Under the pieces are notes generated by a model. That model saw nothing but the letters and a program-made list of their open reading frames with translations, was not told where the DNA came from and searched no databases. 64,000 bases of DNA, from positions 1-64,000 of the forward strand of contig JAANDG010000243.1 in assembly GCA_036852015.1 (NCBI GenBank), read 5' to 3'. Shown here one piece after another: positions 12,801-24,600 of the stretch. The translations under genes were made by a program, and so were the position numbers. Source of the stretch: Pelodera strongyloides (Eukaryota; Nematoda; Chromadorea; Rhabditida; Rhabditidae). Each line of letters begins with the position of its first letter. The stretch's first letter is position 1.

Positions 12801-15800
12801 AAAAGGACTCCTCTAATGCATGCGATTATGATGAATGATCCGGAAATAGTCAACTTTTGTATACAGGTAGGCTGTATGTTTATCTATGCGTGTGTGCGTG
12901 CGAGCACGTTCTCTTGTGTGTGGATGTGTTTTGTATGAGTATGTTCATGTGTGCATGAATGCGTTGATGTGAATTGTGGGCCGTTTCGAACTTCTTTTCA
13001 TTTCAGAAAGGCGCCAATGTAAATCAGTAAATCATCAAGACAAGGACGGCGACACACCACTCTTGTTAACCAAACAGGTATGGTCTCAATTAAATTAAAG
13101 TGGTATAAGGTTCTTCATCGAATATCTCCATATATGTTATGCACACAAGCAAGTAGATAAATTTCCATTTTCCATTTTGTTCTTTCACAATGGCTTATCC
13201 ACCATTCGCTCATGTCCGTGAATAGAATAGAATAGAATAGAATACATACGAAATTTGTGGTAATGATGATGATGACTGACGACTATCAATTAACATTAAA
13301 AGATTGGCAACTTCTACATGATGGGAGCGTTAATCGATAATGGTGCGGACACATCAGTGAAGAATGGGAAGGGAATTTGTTTGGAAGAATCTGACGATCC
13401 AGAAGTGGTAAAAGTGCTGCAAGGAGAAAGGTGAGCAATATACATGAACCATTTACAACAAGATTAGAACTTGTTTCGAAGATCCTAGCCGTCGTTGACA
13501 GAGTTCCAGTAACCTATAACTCTACGTCTTCATTCTATGGCAAGCAAAGTTCGGTTTTAAAGGGACAGGACCATCAAAGTAAACCTATATTTACGATACG
13601 TCCATAGTGACTATCAAGCATTTTTATTACAATATATACAAACTAAATTTCACATTTATTTGCCATTTAAAACTTTTTTCCGATGCGCTCTGCTCAAATG
13701 TATACCGTAGAGCCGCAAATATCCTCGTCGTCAATGCAAATTTATCGTGAAATTATAATGCGATTAAAATTTGCATATATAGCTTTGAAATCTGCAGTTT
13801 TATGGTACATTTGAGCAGGGCGCATTGGAAAAAAAAAATTGGAAAAAAAGTTGTCTAGAGCGTATAATGGTGAAATTTAGTTTGTATATATTGTAATAAA
13901 AATGCTTGATAGTCATTATGAACGTATCGTAAATGTAGGTTTATTTTGATGGGCCTGTCCCTTTAAAGCTGTCACGGACCAGATACGTGCTTTATTTGCA
14001 TAGTTATAATTATCGTACCCAATCCCAGAATCGCGGCCGACTTCAAACTCTGTGGTCAGCGAACGGATGGAACAGTTCACCCAGCACTATTTGGAAGGAG
14101 CGCGCATCTGGACGATAATTCCGAGGGTGAAGATAGACAGAGAAACGGAGTCGACGTTGACGACCTGCCGGGATCATCAAGGTATTTAATATTATAGTAT
14201 ATTTAATATTTTGAGGTATAATTTAAGGATTGCATGTTCATATTTCCTGGCACTAGCCCGAAGGTGTCGAGCAATTTGTCATCTGGAACTCGTCACCTGT
14301 GCTCAGGACTCAGGACCTCTGCGGAACATGCCATAAGCAAACGTTGAATTGGAACTCCCTTGAATAAAGGTGCACGCTCTTGAAGCGAAAAAGATTTATT
14401 TATTTCTTAAAGCGGTATGACACGTGTTTTAGAAAAACATTTGGGCTAAACTGGCCCATTTACAGAAGTAACAGAAGCAAACGTAACAGAAAAATGCACA
14501 TCCGATCGAGCAACGAATATTCCAGAACTTTGGCATCGGTCCAAGCCGAGGGTCCAATTATGATTCCGATGAGTGCTTCTTTTGATGATTCAGAAGGAGA
14601 GGATGAACCGGAGACCTTACCACCGCCAGGTTGGTATCAAGAGAAGAGAGAGAGAGAGAAAGAGAGAGAAAGAGATGGTCAGAGAGAGTGTGTGAGAGAG
14701 AGTGAGAGAGAGGGAGAGAGAGATAGAGAGACAGAGAGAGAGATGCAGAAAACGGTGAGAAAGAGGGAAGCCAGAATGAGATAGAGTCATTTTATATTTA
14801 GGAAGACCATCACATCTATCGGAGTCCGAACAACAACCCTCCACCTCATCATCGGAAGCCAGACCGAGGAAGAGTCGCTTTGAAACGAAGGCGTTTGTGA
14901 AAGGTTGGTGGCCTATTTCTAAGTTTTCCCCGGATTGTATGTATCCCTTGGTTTATGCAAAATGAAAGTTATTTGTCCTTGTTGGTCCCAGATTTTCCGT
15001 ACACGCACACGCACGGCTTTATTGTATATCCGCGTTTCAGTATTTCAGTATGCATTTTCCTTGTGTTCATGGTCATGATCATGATTTCAGATGACATTAG
15101 TTCATTGGACTATTTGACAAGACTGCGACTTTCGAAGATTCTTGATGAAACTGCCAAATGGATCGACCTTGCCAATGTGAGCTTCTTGTTATAACATAAA
15201 AACACTAATTAGAGCAGGTATAATATCAGGTTTCTTGGAACGTATGCTGGACGCTGTATTTCCACATAGGGCATGCAAATATTGTGCGATACTGCGCAAT
15301 GTTGTATGCTACTCATATTGATTTGCATCTAACTGACTAACATATGGGAATACAGGTGTTGTTTTAAAAAAAACCGGTTTTAAAAAACCGGACATTATTT
15401 TGCTTTAATCAATGCAATATCAAATTATATTGGCATCTAGTAGACAATTACAAAGATTGTGACTGTCCATATCTAATACTGTTTATAATTCCAGGAGCTT
15501 TGCTGTGGTCATATGATTGAATTAATTCAAATTTGTGCCGACGACAGTAGTCCAACAATGATCTTCTTGGATCAATATGAGGTAAGAGAACCGGGAATAT
15601 TGAATTTTATAAAAAAATAATAATAAAAACGCCAAGAAAACCACGGATTTATTTACTAATTTAATTTTGTTTAAATAAATAAATATTCATTTCAGCAAAT
15701 CAGTTAAAACATTTAGATTAAATTAATAAAATAAAATATAAATTTAATAAAATAAATTTAATAAAATAAATTTCAGCAAATGCCGACGGCAAAAATCAGT

Positions 15801-15875
15801 TGCGTGCGTGAGGCGCTGAATCGTTTGCAATTGGAGGAAGCTGTTAAATTAATCGACAACCGAATGATGCTATGA
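6899..15875 (+). CDS. NF-kB p105/Relish-like protein (IPT + ankyrin + death-like domain), 19 exons, frame broken in exon 12
   Basis: Exons: 6899-7122, 8592-8658, 8734-8783, 8922-8972, 9049-9268, 9509-9621, 10644-10796, 11276-11367, 11642-11775, 11974-12110, 12734-12866, 13007-13077, 13303-13430, 14029-14181, 14466-14629, 14802-14903, 15091-15176, 15495-15581, 15777-15875. Phases agree at every junction. The protein would be about 751 aa without the 8-bp duplication in exon 12. Exons 5-6 read as a Rel-type IPT domain (QIQEMSTSEARAGDKMWVLL matches the family's KIxRMDxxxGxVxGGDEVyLL; then LLIFTVPYFSPDTDTEGQ). Exons 7-13 are ankyrin repeats (NARGQTALHCAIRAGD, NDEGLTPLHIAVRR, KRTPLMHAI, DKDGDTPLLL). 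Exons 17-19 look like a death domain. I see no RFRYxCEG DNA-recognition loop and no basic NLS after the IPT, so DNA binding is doubtful. It is related to the IkB-like proteins of nematodes (ikb-1/nfki-1). Exons 1-4 are the weakest part of the model. Confidence 0.82.
7507..7671. repeat. Foldback element family R3 in intron 1 of the p105-like gene
   Basis: TTAA-flanked palindrome with the R3 end GATACCGGCCGGTTTTTGAA and a decayed complement. The interior holds the typical R3 words ATTCTAATTTATGTTCA and TGCTGGTGTACTCGA. Confidence 0.82.
8226..8446. repeat. Diverged R2 element flanked by TTCA instead of TTAA
   Basis: The left end is AAGCGAAATACTAGCTCC and the right end GGGGCTAGCATTTCGCT. Both flanks read TTCA. 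The right half of the core is replaced by unrelated sequence (about 8320-8415), so the palindrome is broken. Confidence 0.7.
9665..10102. repeat. Foldback element family R7 (intron 6 of the p105-like gene)
   Basis: The ends are AAGGAAGGCAGTCACTTC and GTAGTGACTGCGATCC with TTAA on both sides. Each arm carries an AACTCAGGGAGAGAAAT-like word. The right TTAA is also the left TTAA of the next R1 element. Reversed copies lie at 57084-57508 and (variant) 34293-34732. Confidence 0.8.
10099..10496. repeat. Foldback element family R1, abutting R7
   Basis: AGGGACAGGCCCATCAAA termini, TTAA on both sides, near-perfect inverted arms, no ORF. It shares TTAA 10099-10102 with the R7 element. Confidence 0.88.
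11161..11245 (+). repeat. tRNA-like (pseudogene or SINE head) sequence
   Basis: GTAGTCTAGTGGTTAACGC matches a tRNA D-arm/A box, and GGGTTTGATCACC resembles a B box at the right distance. The acceptor and T stems do not pair, so this is not a working tRNA. It lies in an intron of the p105-like gene. Confidence 0.4.
11865..11929. repeat. CT-rich microsatellite in an intron
   Basis: Imperfect (CT)n/(CTCTCC)n run between exons 9 and 10 of the p105-like gene. A purine-rich counterpart lies at about 14640-14755 in the intron after exon 15. Confidence 0.85.
13019..13034 (+). other. 8-bp tandem duplication that breaks the ankyrin frame
   Basis: GTAAATCA occurs twice in a row inside exon 12. The frame from the upstream exon reads KGANVNQ and meets TAA at 13028-13030. 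With a single copy the exon would be 63 nt, in phase with both neighbours, and would continue the canonical ankyrin loop into HQDKDGDTPLLL. It could be a real null allele, a collapsed haplotype or a sequencing error. Confidence 0.85.
13222..13243. repeat. (GAATA)n microsatellite
   Basis: About four copies of GAATA in the intron after exon 12 of the p105-like gene. Confidence 0.8.
13557..13966. repeat. Foldback element family R1
   Basis: AGGGACAGGACCATCAAA and its complement, TTAA on both sides, long inverted arms. It sits in the intron between exons 13 and 14 of the p105-like gene. Confidence 0.88.
14407..14455 (+). repeat. Half of an R4 element just before exon 15 of the p105-like gene
   Basis: TTAAAGCGGTATGACACGTG is the left terminus of family R4. 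The rest of the element is missing, and the sequence runs within ten bases into the acceptor that ends at 14465. Confidence 0.7.
14640..14757. repeat. GA-rich microsatellite
   Basis: Imperfect (GA)n run of roughly 115 bp that begins ten bases after the donor site of exon 15. Confidence 0.85.
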
Positions 15876-16003
15876 AACGCTGGAATATTACAAAGAATGA
15901 GCAAACTACAAACTACAGACCCCAAAGAACTGCAGCAATTCACTTTAATGTTTAATTTTTTCGTGACAGACAGTCAGCAGCGCTTAACTTACTGCACAGT
16001 GAA

Positions 16004-16009
16004 AATAAA
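16004..16009 (+). terminator. Poly(A) signal of the p105-like gene
   Basis: AATAAA about 130 bases after the TGA stop. Confidence 0.6.
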
Positions 16010-16659
16010 TGGTTTTTGAAACACTTTACTTTTTGTAAATTTTTCACAAAACATGAACAAATCATATAGATACAATGTAGAGGTTTTCAAAGTAGATATA
16101 AGTGATCTGTGTGCAAATAACACTTATTTAATTATATAGCCGAACAACCTTTTATGGATACAGATGATTCCGATTCTACTTGCACATAGATCAGTTTTTT
16201 TCTTCCATTTTATACAAATATCAGGTTCAACGTATTTTTCTCTGTCTGTGCCTATCAGCAGGCCACATCAATTTTCGCGGCTCGTTGATTAGCATATGTA
16301 TGCGACACGGCGGGATATAGGCTCAAAACACAAAACTCAATCTTAATAATAACACAAAACACAAAACGCAGTAAGCCGTAAACAAATCTCCACAGTCATT
16401 CGCATGCTTTCTTCCCCTCTGCACGTCTAATGCACTGGATTCCCTTTGACTCTCATCTTCCTTTATGGTCTGCGTCTCTTTTAGTGATCCCTCATCAGTT
16501 ATTCTGCGCGGCGCTTGGTTGGTGAATCATCGCAGCCTTTCCCAGACCTCTCGTTTCTGTATTCTAATTTCATTCATGAAACAAGCGTCCATCCTGTTTC
16601 TAAACTGATTTACTACAATTACTTTCTTGCGGCGCGGTCACCTATCATAGTTGCAACCT
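16010..16659. other. Spacer without a visible gene
   Basis: AT-rich spacer downstream of the p105-like gene. There is no ORF with family similarity and no clear RNA gene. Confidence 0.5.
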
Positions 16660-16839
16660 TTAAAGCGAAATACCGGCCGGTTTTTGAAACGCATCGAGTA
16701 CTCCCTGCCTATGCTTCATATGCAAATAAACATAAATTTGAATAAAAAAATAGACCCCAATAGACCCCTTTTAGCATAAATGCATAAGAATGCTGATATT
16801 TGAGATACGTTTCAAAAACCGGCCGGTATTTCACTTTAA
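16660..16839. repeat. Foldback element family R3
   Basis: TTAA-flanked palindrome with ends AGCGAAATACCGGCCGG and its complement (CCGGCCGGTATTTCACT). Confidence 0.88.
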
Positions 16840-16928
16840 GTTCAACTCTTTCTTTAGAGCGGTTTAGCACGTGACTAGGAAAATAATGTTCGGCAACTGT
16901 ACTTCCATAAAAATTGCATGCTGTGTTT

Positions 16929-17065
<137 letters not shown>

Positions 17066-17219
17066 CATATAACATATGGAAATGCAGTTGTCAAGTGTGC
17101 ATTTAAGAAACCACTTGTCACACCTCTTTGACACGGTCTCTTGTTTTTCGACGAATCCTTTATTGTGCCTTTCCAATAACATTTCACTACTTTACATATT
17201 CACAAATTTTCTGGTACCA

Positions 17220-17378
17220 TTAAAAAAACGAATGAAACGCATCGTGGACAACTGAATTCTTACGTATTTATGATAATTTAGCTTGATTTTTTATTCTAAT
17301 TTATGTCATTTGCATACGATGCATAAGAATGCTGGTGTACTCGATGTGTTTCAAAAACCGACCGGTATTTCGCTTTAA
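17220..17378. repeat. R3 element, left end truncated
   Basis: It starts inside the R3 arm (GAAACGCATCGTGGACAACT) and ends with CCGACCGGTATTTCGCT at TTAA 17375-17378, which is also the left TTAA of the R5 element. Confidence 0.8.
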
Positions 17379-17801
17379 AGGAGGAGGCTCACGAGAATGA
17401 AGTGCTCAAATGGTTACCTTTTATCGAAATATGATGGTATTAAATTCCGTAAGACATGCTTTACAAAGCAAAAGCTTTTAATTGGAAGGAGTGAATCAAT
17501 ATAAAACTATGAGGTCTATAAAAATTTTGGATCGTAATAAATAGTTGATTTCCATACTGGGCATTCAAATTTACAAGTCATTTTGCAAGCCGGCACAAAA
17601 TTTGCATGCCCACTATGGAAATCACCTATTTGCTACGATCCAAAATTTTTGTAGAATTCATAGTTTTATAGTGATTTACTCCTTCCAATTAAAAGCTTTT
17701 GCTTTGTAAAGCATGTCTTTTCGAATTTAATACCATCATATTTCGATAAAAGGAAACCATTTCCATTTGAGCACTTCATTCTCGTGAGCCTCCTCCTTTA
17801 A
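17375..17801. repeat. Foldback element family R5, directly upstream of the next gene
   Basis: A long palindrome with termini AGGAGGAGGCTCACGAGAA and its complement, TTAA on both sides. Its right end is 20 bases before the ATG of the small acidic-tail gene. A close copy is at 57763-58189. Confidence 0.9.
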
Positions 17802-17821
17802 AAATTTTGTGCTCCTACAGG

Positions 17822-18751
17822 ATGTTTTCCCAGCGCCCAAGTGAAAAGTCGAGCTCTGGAAGTGCTATTGATATGCCGAACGCACGGGAAATTGATGGTG
17901 AAGCTCTCCATGCTACAGACGCTAAGCAATTTGACTACCAATGCAATAAGGCTGATGATGGTACCAATAACGTCAGCGGAACGCATAAACTCCCAGAGAA
18001 TAAGGTATGCTCCTAAAATTTATGTAAAGATTCATTTCTTCAACAAATAATTCTAGGGTCTATTTGATTGTATGTGTCTCTTCTAAAAGGTGTGTTCTGC
18101 ATAAGTGATTGGTGTAACATACAAATGATAGAATATGTGAACCGAATCCACCCATCTCTAGTGGAATTACAATCCATATACTGTTGGTGAAAATTATATC
18201 CAAGTATCTATATCATCGTCTCTCACGGCGTTGCGCTCTTTTAATGAGTAAATATACAATATTCACTGCGACGTGAAATGAAGATATGCGCACATTATCA
18301 TAATTTAGTTAGAGACTCCTGTGAGGTCTCGTTGGAGATTAGATGTTATATTCCCTGTCGAGATTTACCACATTTTCAGGCACTCGACCCAATTGGTGGT
18401 GCTAATTATGGACCGGCTGCTAATGTCAACTTGGCAACAGTTGATGTACCTGTTGCACCTCACCCTCCCTTGCCCGTCCCACGGATCTACCCGTCGCAGT
18501 ACTTCAAAACCGGCATTTATAAGTTCACGGACGAGGATATCTGTAGACTTATTTGGGAAAAACTGCTTGATAACTACTATCCGAGCAGGGCCGCAGAAAG
18601 ACAGGAGCATGAGGTACCCGACCTGCCCGATGTAGCTGAGATGCCACTGGGTGAGGAGCACGCCCATGTCACAGATCAAGATCAGTCAAATGCTCAACAC
18701 AATGAGAACCAAGACGACGATTCCGATTATGACGAAGAAGAAGAAGAATAA
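17822..18751 (+). CDS. Unknown small protein with acidic tail, 2 exons, 184 aa
   Basis: Exons 17822-18004 and 18380-18751 join in phase 0. The ATG follows a good acceptor (CTCCTACAG at 17812-17820) by one base, which in a nematode suggests trans-splicing and decides the start. The N-terminal 61 residues are polar. The second exon has a proline-rich stretch (VPVAPHPPLPVPRIYP), then a compact segment (YKFTDEDICRLIWEKLLDNY) likely to be helical, and ends in an Asp/Glu-rich tail with six consecutive acidic residues at the C-terminus. There is no signal peptide or membrane segment. I do not recognise the family. The clean frame, splice sites and poly(A) signal make it a real gene. Confidence 0.78.
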
Positions 18752-18766
18752 AAATAGTTGCTGTGG

Positions 18767-18772
18767 AATAAA
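18767..18772 (+). terminator. Poly(A) signal of the acidic-tail gene
   Basis: AATAAA 16 bases after the TAA stop. Confidence 0.7.
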
Positions 18773-19057
18773 TATATTTGTATATAAATGTCTTTACTTA
18801 ACATTGTTTCATTGAACAATTTCTCGAAACATCACAAAACATCATTGCTTCAGAAAACAATGTCTATTTATTTTCTCGTGTACGGTGTTTAACCTCGCGT
18901 CGCGTGTCACTATCAGTTACCTAAAGCTAGACTAAGTATACGGTAATCCGTATGCCAAATAGGAAAACAGTGCCTCGTTTGTACAGGAATTTCAGTGAAG
19001 CGGGCTACTTCCGCTTAAAACAAAGATCTCTCAGTTAGAAGTCTAACTTGGCTACGT

Positions 19058-19230
19058 TTAAAGCGGCATGACATGTGGTTTGTAAAACATATGCTGGACA
19101 GCAGCATTCCCATGTAACCTTCTATGCTCGTCTGCGCATTTCCCGCGCAGAATGGAACACTATTTACATAAAAACAAGGGAGTGTAGTTGTCTAGCATGC
19201 GTTCAAAATCGCATGCCGTGTCGCTTTGAA
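19058..19230. repeat. Foldback element family R4
   Basis: It starts at TTAA with AGCGGCATGACATGTGG and ends in CGCATGCCGTGTCGCTTTGA. The arms are imperfect complements; the full length of about 170 bp serves as the family model here. Confidence 0.78.
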
Positions 19231-19841
19231 CTTTTTTCTCAGCTACTTCAAGTCTCGCAAGGAACTTTCAGCATTTTTACTAATTATATATTAGATTGCT
19301 TATTGTCATAGTATGCATGTGATTTTTGAACATGTACGCATGTATGAAACATACTACTCAAACCTAAAATACTGTGCTGAAAAAATAAAAATGAATTTTT
19401 TTGAAAAATTTTCAGTGTATTGTTTTTACCTTATTAGTCAAAATTCCATAATGTGATGGGTCGAAAATTCCTTTGTTCTATTTGTGGTCAAAAGTTGAAA
19501 GCGTATTCAATGTACTGATTATTGTTCATATTCAGTATTGAAAGAAATCAAAAACTGGAACAAAAGCTCGACATTTTTCTGAAATTTCAGGAAAATTTCT
19601 CCATTCTTATAATTCATCAGCATGGGAACCTGTATTAGAAACTGACCTTGTAGCAGGTCTTCAACATGTCTTACTTTTATTCTTTATTTTGATTCTCCAT
19701 CCAATAAATAAGGTTTGCGAGCCTCATTGAAGCATCTGCGCATATAAAATGTTCTTCGCATCCCATTCAAACATGTAACTTGTTAGTTAGAATACCAAAA
19801 CCAGTTTGCCCATAATCGCACGAAAATTATTTATCACAAAC

Positions 19842-20012
19842 TTAAAGCGAAATGCCAGCCTCTTTGGAAAATTTGCATATGATAAGCAAATCCTATGTAT
19901 CCTATGCTAATTTTGTACGATCGTCCACGGCAATCGTACACAATTAGCATAGGATACATAGTATTTGCTTATCATATGCGAATTTTCCAAAGGGGCTAGC
20001 ATTTCGCTTTAA
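19842..20012. repeat. Foldback element family R2
   Basis: TTAA-flanked near-perfect palindrome with termini AGCGAAATGCCAGCCTC and GGGGCTAGCATTTCGCT. Confidence 0.88.
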
Positions 20013-20399
20013 CAGGAATCATAAAAACAATCATTCCTTATATTAAAAGTTTTACAGTTTTAATTCGACTAAATTGCATCAACAAAAACTCCTAATCTGC
20101 ACGCCATTTGCGCCGTTCTTGTACTGACAATGTCACTGTTTGCGCACTTTGTGTTTGTTTATGTTTTTTTTGTATTTCACCAAAGCACGATAAAACGGTG
20201 TATGAAGATCCATTATATTGTAAATGTGAGAAGGGAACACGGAGTTACACATACGAACACACAAAGAAGACTTTTCATTATTCTCTTCAAACATGAAATA
20301 CTTATTCAGAAAGTGATCTATGATAATATATTACATTCGAATCATATGTTTTCATTCCTCATTCCTCCCTTGTGAGAATTTTGATCTCAAATGCCTCAC

Positions 20400-20566
20400 C
20401 TCAAAGCGATATGGCAGGCGGTTCTAAAAAGTGTACCGAACAACGGCATTTTCATGCAGTACCTCTATTTTTTGCACGGGCACAGAATGGAACTTAATTT
20501 GCACATAATACATGGAAATGCGGTTGTTCGCATACGTTTGAAAACCACGTGTTATGACGCATTAAA
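20400..20566. repeat. Foldback element family R4 (decayed ends)
   Basis: Left AAAGCGATATGGCAGGCGGT; right AACCACGTGTTATGACGCATT. Same spacing and inner words as the other R4 copies. Confidence 0.65.
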
Positions 20567-21698
20567 CTGTCAGGATGCCATGCGAATTGTCACATTTATA
20601 GTATAAGTGCTAAACAAACCGATGGTATATTAATTAGTAATTCCACTTCATATAAGAGTAGACATCAAAATCACCATTTAGCACTCGCTAACATTTAGTA
20701 TTTTGACGTATTACTCATTGCGAAAATAGTCACTTCCTAAAATACAGACAAAACATGGTCCAAGGAACTATTTCGATATAGTTGACGTGTTTGTGAATAA
20801 AGAATGCTGCTATCGTTATTTTCCACCAAACCTTCCCCCACTACTGTATATTCCATTATTGTTTTGTAATTTGCATAATACAGCGGAAAACAGGAAGGAA
20901 CATGTGTCTAGGAGCTAATCATTAGCTAGCTTTATGTGTAGAGTTATTGATACCTATGCGGACGAGAAATCAATATATTGTTGCCCATGTTGACGAGAAT
21001 GTAATCAATAGATCTTTATCATTATTACTATAAATCAATATAGACAAACTCGCTCATTAACACGTTTAACCATTAGTAAAATCCTCCTTTCCAGCATTCT
21101 TTTGGTATTCTCATGTCTCCTGTTTCTTTTTATTTTATTTCGTAAGAACAAAGCCGGGTTTATTTATAGAAATTCTGTTCTCACCCATATTTTACTTGGA
21201 GAATTGAATCGAAAACCGATGAATGACACACCTGAGTAATGGACGTCAAAGAAACAATATATTACATAAATACACCCCTTTTTAGTATTCTGTTTATCAT
21301 TTTAATAAACCTTTTTAAATAGTTACGTTCCGCCTTTCTTAACCATGACTGACACTCGTGTACATTACTCTGTCTACCTACATTTTAATATGTATATTTT
21401 TTATTGTGGTAAAAGCTTTACGCTTTACTCAAATGATACTCAGATGCGTAACACGTGGTTAATTAAGAAGTAAATATTATTGCCTTCGCGAGCGTGCTAA
21501 TACCTTCTTATAGTACTAACTTCTGGTTCAGTAATTTTTCACAGCCTACGCCTTGTTCCCAGAGTTCCTGACAATGAGCAGGAAGACTATCTATTTTATT
21601 CATTCATTCAGAGGTGGTTTCAAAATTGCATACTCATTGCATCAGCGGTTACTGTAACTACTGCAAACTACAACTTCTCTCCAATATAAATTACAAAG

Positions 21699-24600
21699 AT
21701 GACTGTAAACTACAATCTTGATGTATCTACTTCGTCACCTTTGAATCGGTTTCGCATCTTTTTCAGGTGAGCTTCGTATGTATCATTGATTTTGTTGTTT
21801 ACTCAAACCTATCCTATGTAGGAAACTGAGAATTGCTCGAATTTTCGACACAAATTGTAGATTTTATCGAGATTTTCTTGGGAAAATAGCGCCAAATATG
21901 CGCAGAATCGGCGCGAGTCCGTAGTACCCTTTCTTCATAGCTTAAATATCGAAGTTCACCAGCAAATTCATTGAAAGACAGTGATCTTTCATCATTGTGC
22001 CAGTGTTGCGCAGAATTAGCGCGAGACAGGCTCATCACACCGTATTTTAGGTGGCGAGGTTCACTATGGAAATCTCTTTACCATGAATTCTTTATATGGT
22101 GTTGTTTATATGCAATTATCGCTATGATCTTCGCACTAACATTAAGCGAAAGTGCTAAAAAGTTAGCATTTTTATCTTTTTTACTCGACACATATGTTTA
22201 TATAATATGTAGAAAAAAAAGGCATAAAAAATCACCTTTATGCATATGAATTTACATTCGGTTTCCTTGATTACAAAACTTGTTGCTGTTTTTATCCTAT
22301 GCAATTACCATAAATTGTTTAGTAGGGACCATGGAAAGTGCTTTTTATAAAAAAAACCAGTTATATTATATCCAGTAATTATCTAATTTCCAGAAGATTT
22401 GCCATGTTCGCCGATGGCATTGAAAAGAAAATGGAGTATATCCCTTTAAATTTCATGCTCTCATTCTTTGTCACAGAAATTGTTCACCGATGGACGCATG
22501 TATTTCAGCATATTGGCTTAATTGACAAGTTAGTGTTCATGTTTTGATGTGAAGCAGTCTTTTTGTTTTATTGGTGTAAGTTCTGAGAATCTTCTACTTA
22601 CAAGATTTTGTATGGTACGGGAAGAAGAATTCATACATATATTGTTCAGTCGTAAGTTTTTTCGCAGCGGCATTGGAAAAAAATAGGAATATAGTATATA
22701 GGAAGCTATTCGCAAAAAAAGACCGACTTTGAAATATCTTGCAACCCGTTTCAACTTTTACTTGTACCCAAAACTTTGGCATTAAAAATGAAGAAATTTA
22801 ATGACCGGCTGCTATTTTTAGTTTGGCGTTGACCGTAGCGTTCCATATAAAGGGAATGAACGAGCGAGCCAGAATTTTACGGAGGAATATTGTTCGCTAT
22901 TGCATCATTGCGCAGGTACTTGTGTTTAGGTGAGGTGCCCAGATTCTGAGTATGATGTTCATTATATTTTAGCCACTATATTATAACGCCCACTATTTTA
23001 ACCATCCATTTTAAGCACGTTCGTTTTTTTAACTTTTGGGATATCTGAACAAATCACATTGATTAACTTATTATAAATGTTTCCTTTCAGAGACGTGAGT
23101 ATTCAGGTCAGAAAACGTTTTCCCCATTTGGAGACGCTTGTTGCTTCGAGTAGGTCTTTTATTAAATTCAACTTTTTTGTGAACCGTGGTATCTTAAGGT
23201 CACCTTTTGAGATGTGTTAATTGCATATCCTCAATAACTTTATATAAGGGAACTTATGAAATCGTGAAAAAGAAACAGTTACATATATTCAGCTATCTTG
23301 TCGCATTTAGACTTCATGTCTCAAAAAGAAATGGATAAATTGGAAGGATATTCGGAACATGATAAAGAATATAAAATGGCCAAGTATTGGATTCCGATTA
23401 TGTGGGCTAGGAGTGCATGCCAAAGGGCATCCGATGAAGGACTAGTGAATAGTGATATACAATTCAACACTCTACTAAAGGTAATTATAAGGTTACGTCG
23501 ACTGTCGCAATTATCCTTCCCTCGTCCCCATCATACCTCATACCTACCTTTCTTGAGGCAACACACAACTACTGAACCATTCCATAAATATACCATACCA
23601 GACGGCTATCGCCGCCTGAGGCGACGTACATGAAAATATGATTGGTTTAGCAGGGGCATACTTATATACAGTTTCAAACGTAACATAAGAAATTCACATA
23701 ATAGGAAAAAATTGCATATGCATACTTCGATATTGAGCTGCGACACTCTTTTTGTACCCGCACACGAAAATTTGCATTTCCGTAACGCACATCGGTATGC
23801 AAATTATTCTACAGTTACTCTTTTATATAATAAGAAGATTATAAAGATTTTCATCGCACATCGTTTTCAGAGTCTTGTCGAGTGGCGTACCAATTTAGCT
23901 ACAGTGGCTAATTATGATTGGGTGCCTCTACCCTTGATGTACCCTCAGCTGGTATTTTTGGCCGTACACGTCTACTTCTATATGTGCCTGATTTTTAGAC
24001 AAATCACATATTTTCATTTGAATGGCGAGCCAAAGAAATGGGAGGTTAGAAAGAAAAATATATTGTCTATTATTATCTTATAGTTTAAAAAAACATGATG
24101 CAACACTTGCTGATTGGTGAGTTGATATAAAAAGAAACTAAAGTCTCTTCCGCTGAGTATAATTCTGCTTAATAGCTTAATTTTATATTTGAGACGTTCT
24201 GAAATGAATAATTTGACTTTAACTAATTCGTAGTAATACCGGTACGCATACCAGTTGTCAAAACCTGCGTTGCGTGAATTACTCGGGAAAAGTTTTCCTC
24301 AATTTGCTCGCACAGAACGTTCGGAATTTCAGAAATATTACTGTGAAACCCGCATTTCTTTACGCATAGAACTCGCTGAGTTATTCCTCGGCAAACTGTT
24401 CGGCCAGGTACCGTAGTCAGACTCAATTTTTTGCGCTTTTCGGGTATTACAGTATGTATTGGAAACACTTTCTTATAAAGTTAGGATTGTTTTTCATTCG
24501 TTTAACAATTAGTATGTAGAGAAAGAATGCTAACGGACGGACATAAACTGTGAAAAGGTATTTTAACCTTTCCGACTACGGTACCTGGCCGAACTGTTTG

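Larger units (their letters stand above)
18773..21698. other. Spacer with foldback elements only
   Basis: AT-rich spacer of about 2.9 kb containing R4 (19058, 20400) and R2 (19842) elements, listed separately. The rest shows no ORF of recognisable type. The bestrophin promoter must lie near its right end but I see no clear core element. Confidence 0.5.

Noticed and set aside
14380..14784. 134-codon open frame rich in R/E
   Set aside because: Only 14466-14629 is an exon of the p105-like gene. The remainder is translation of the GA microsatellite in the following intron.
18365..18679. 104-codon frame opposite the acidic-tail gene
   Set aside because: Antisense shadow of exon 2 of that gene, which has matching splice sites and a poly(A) signal on the plus strand.
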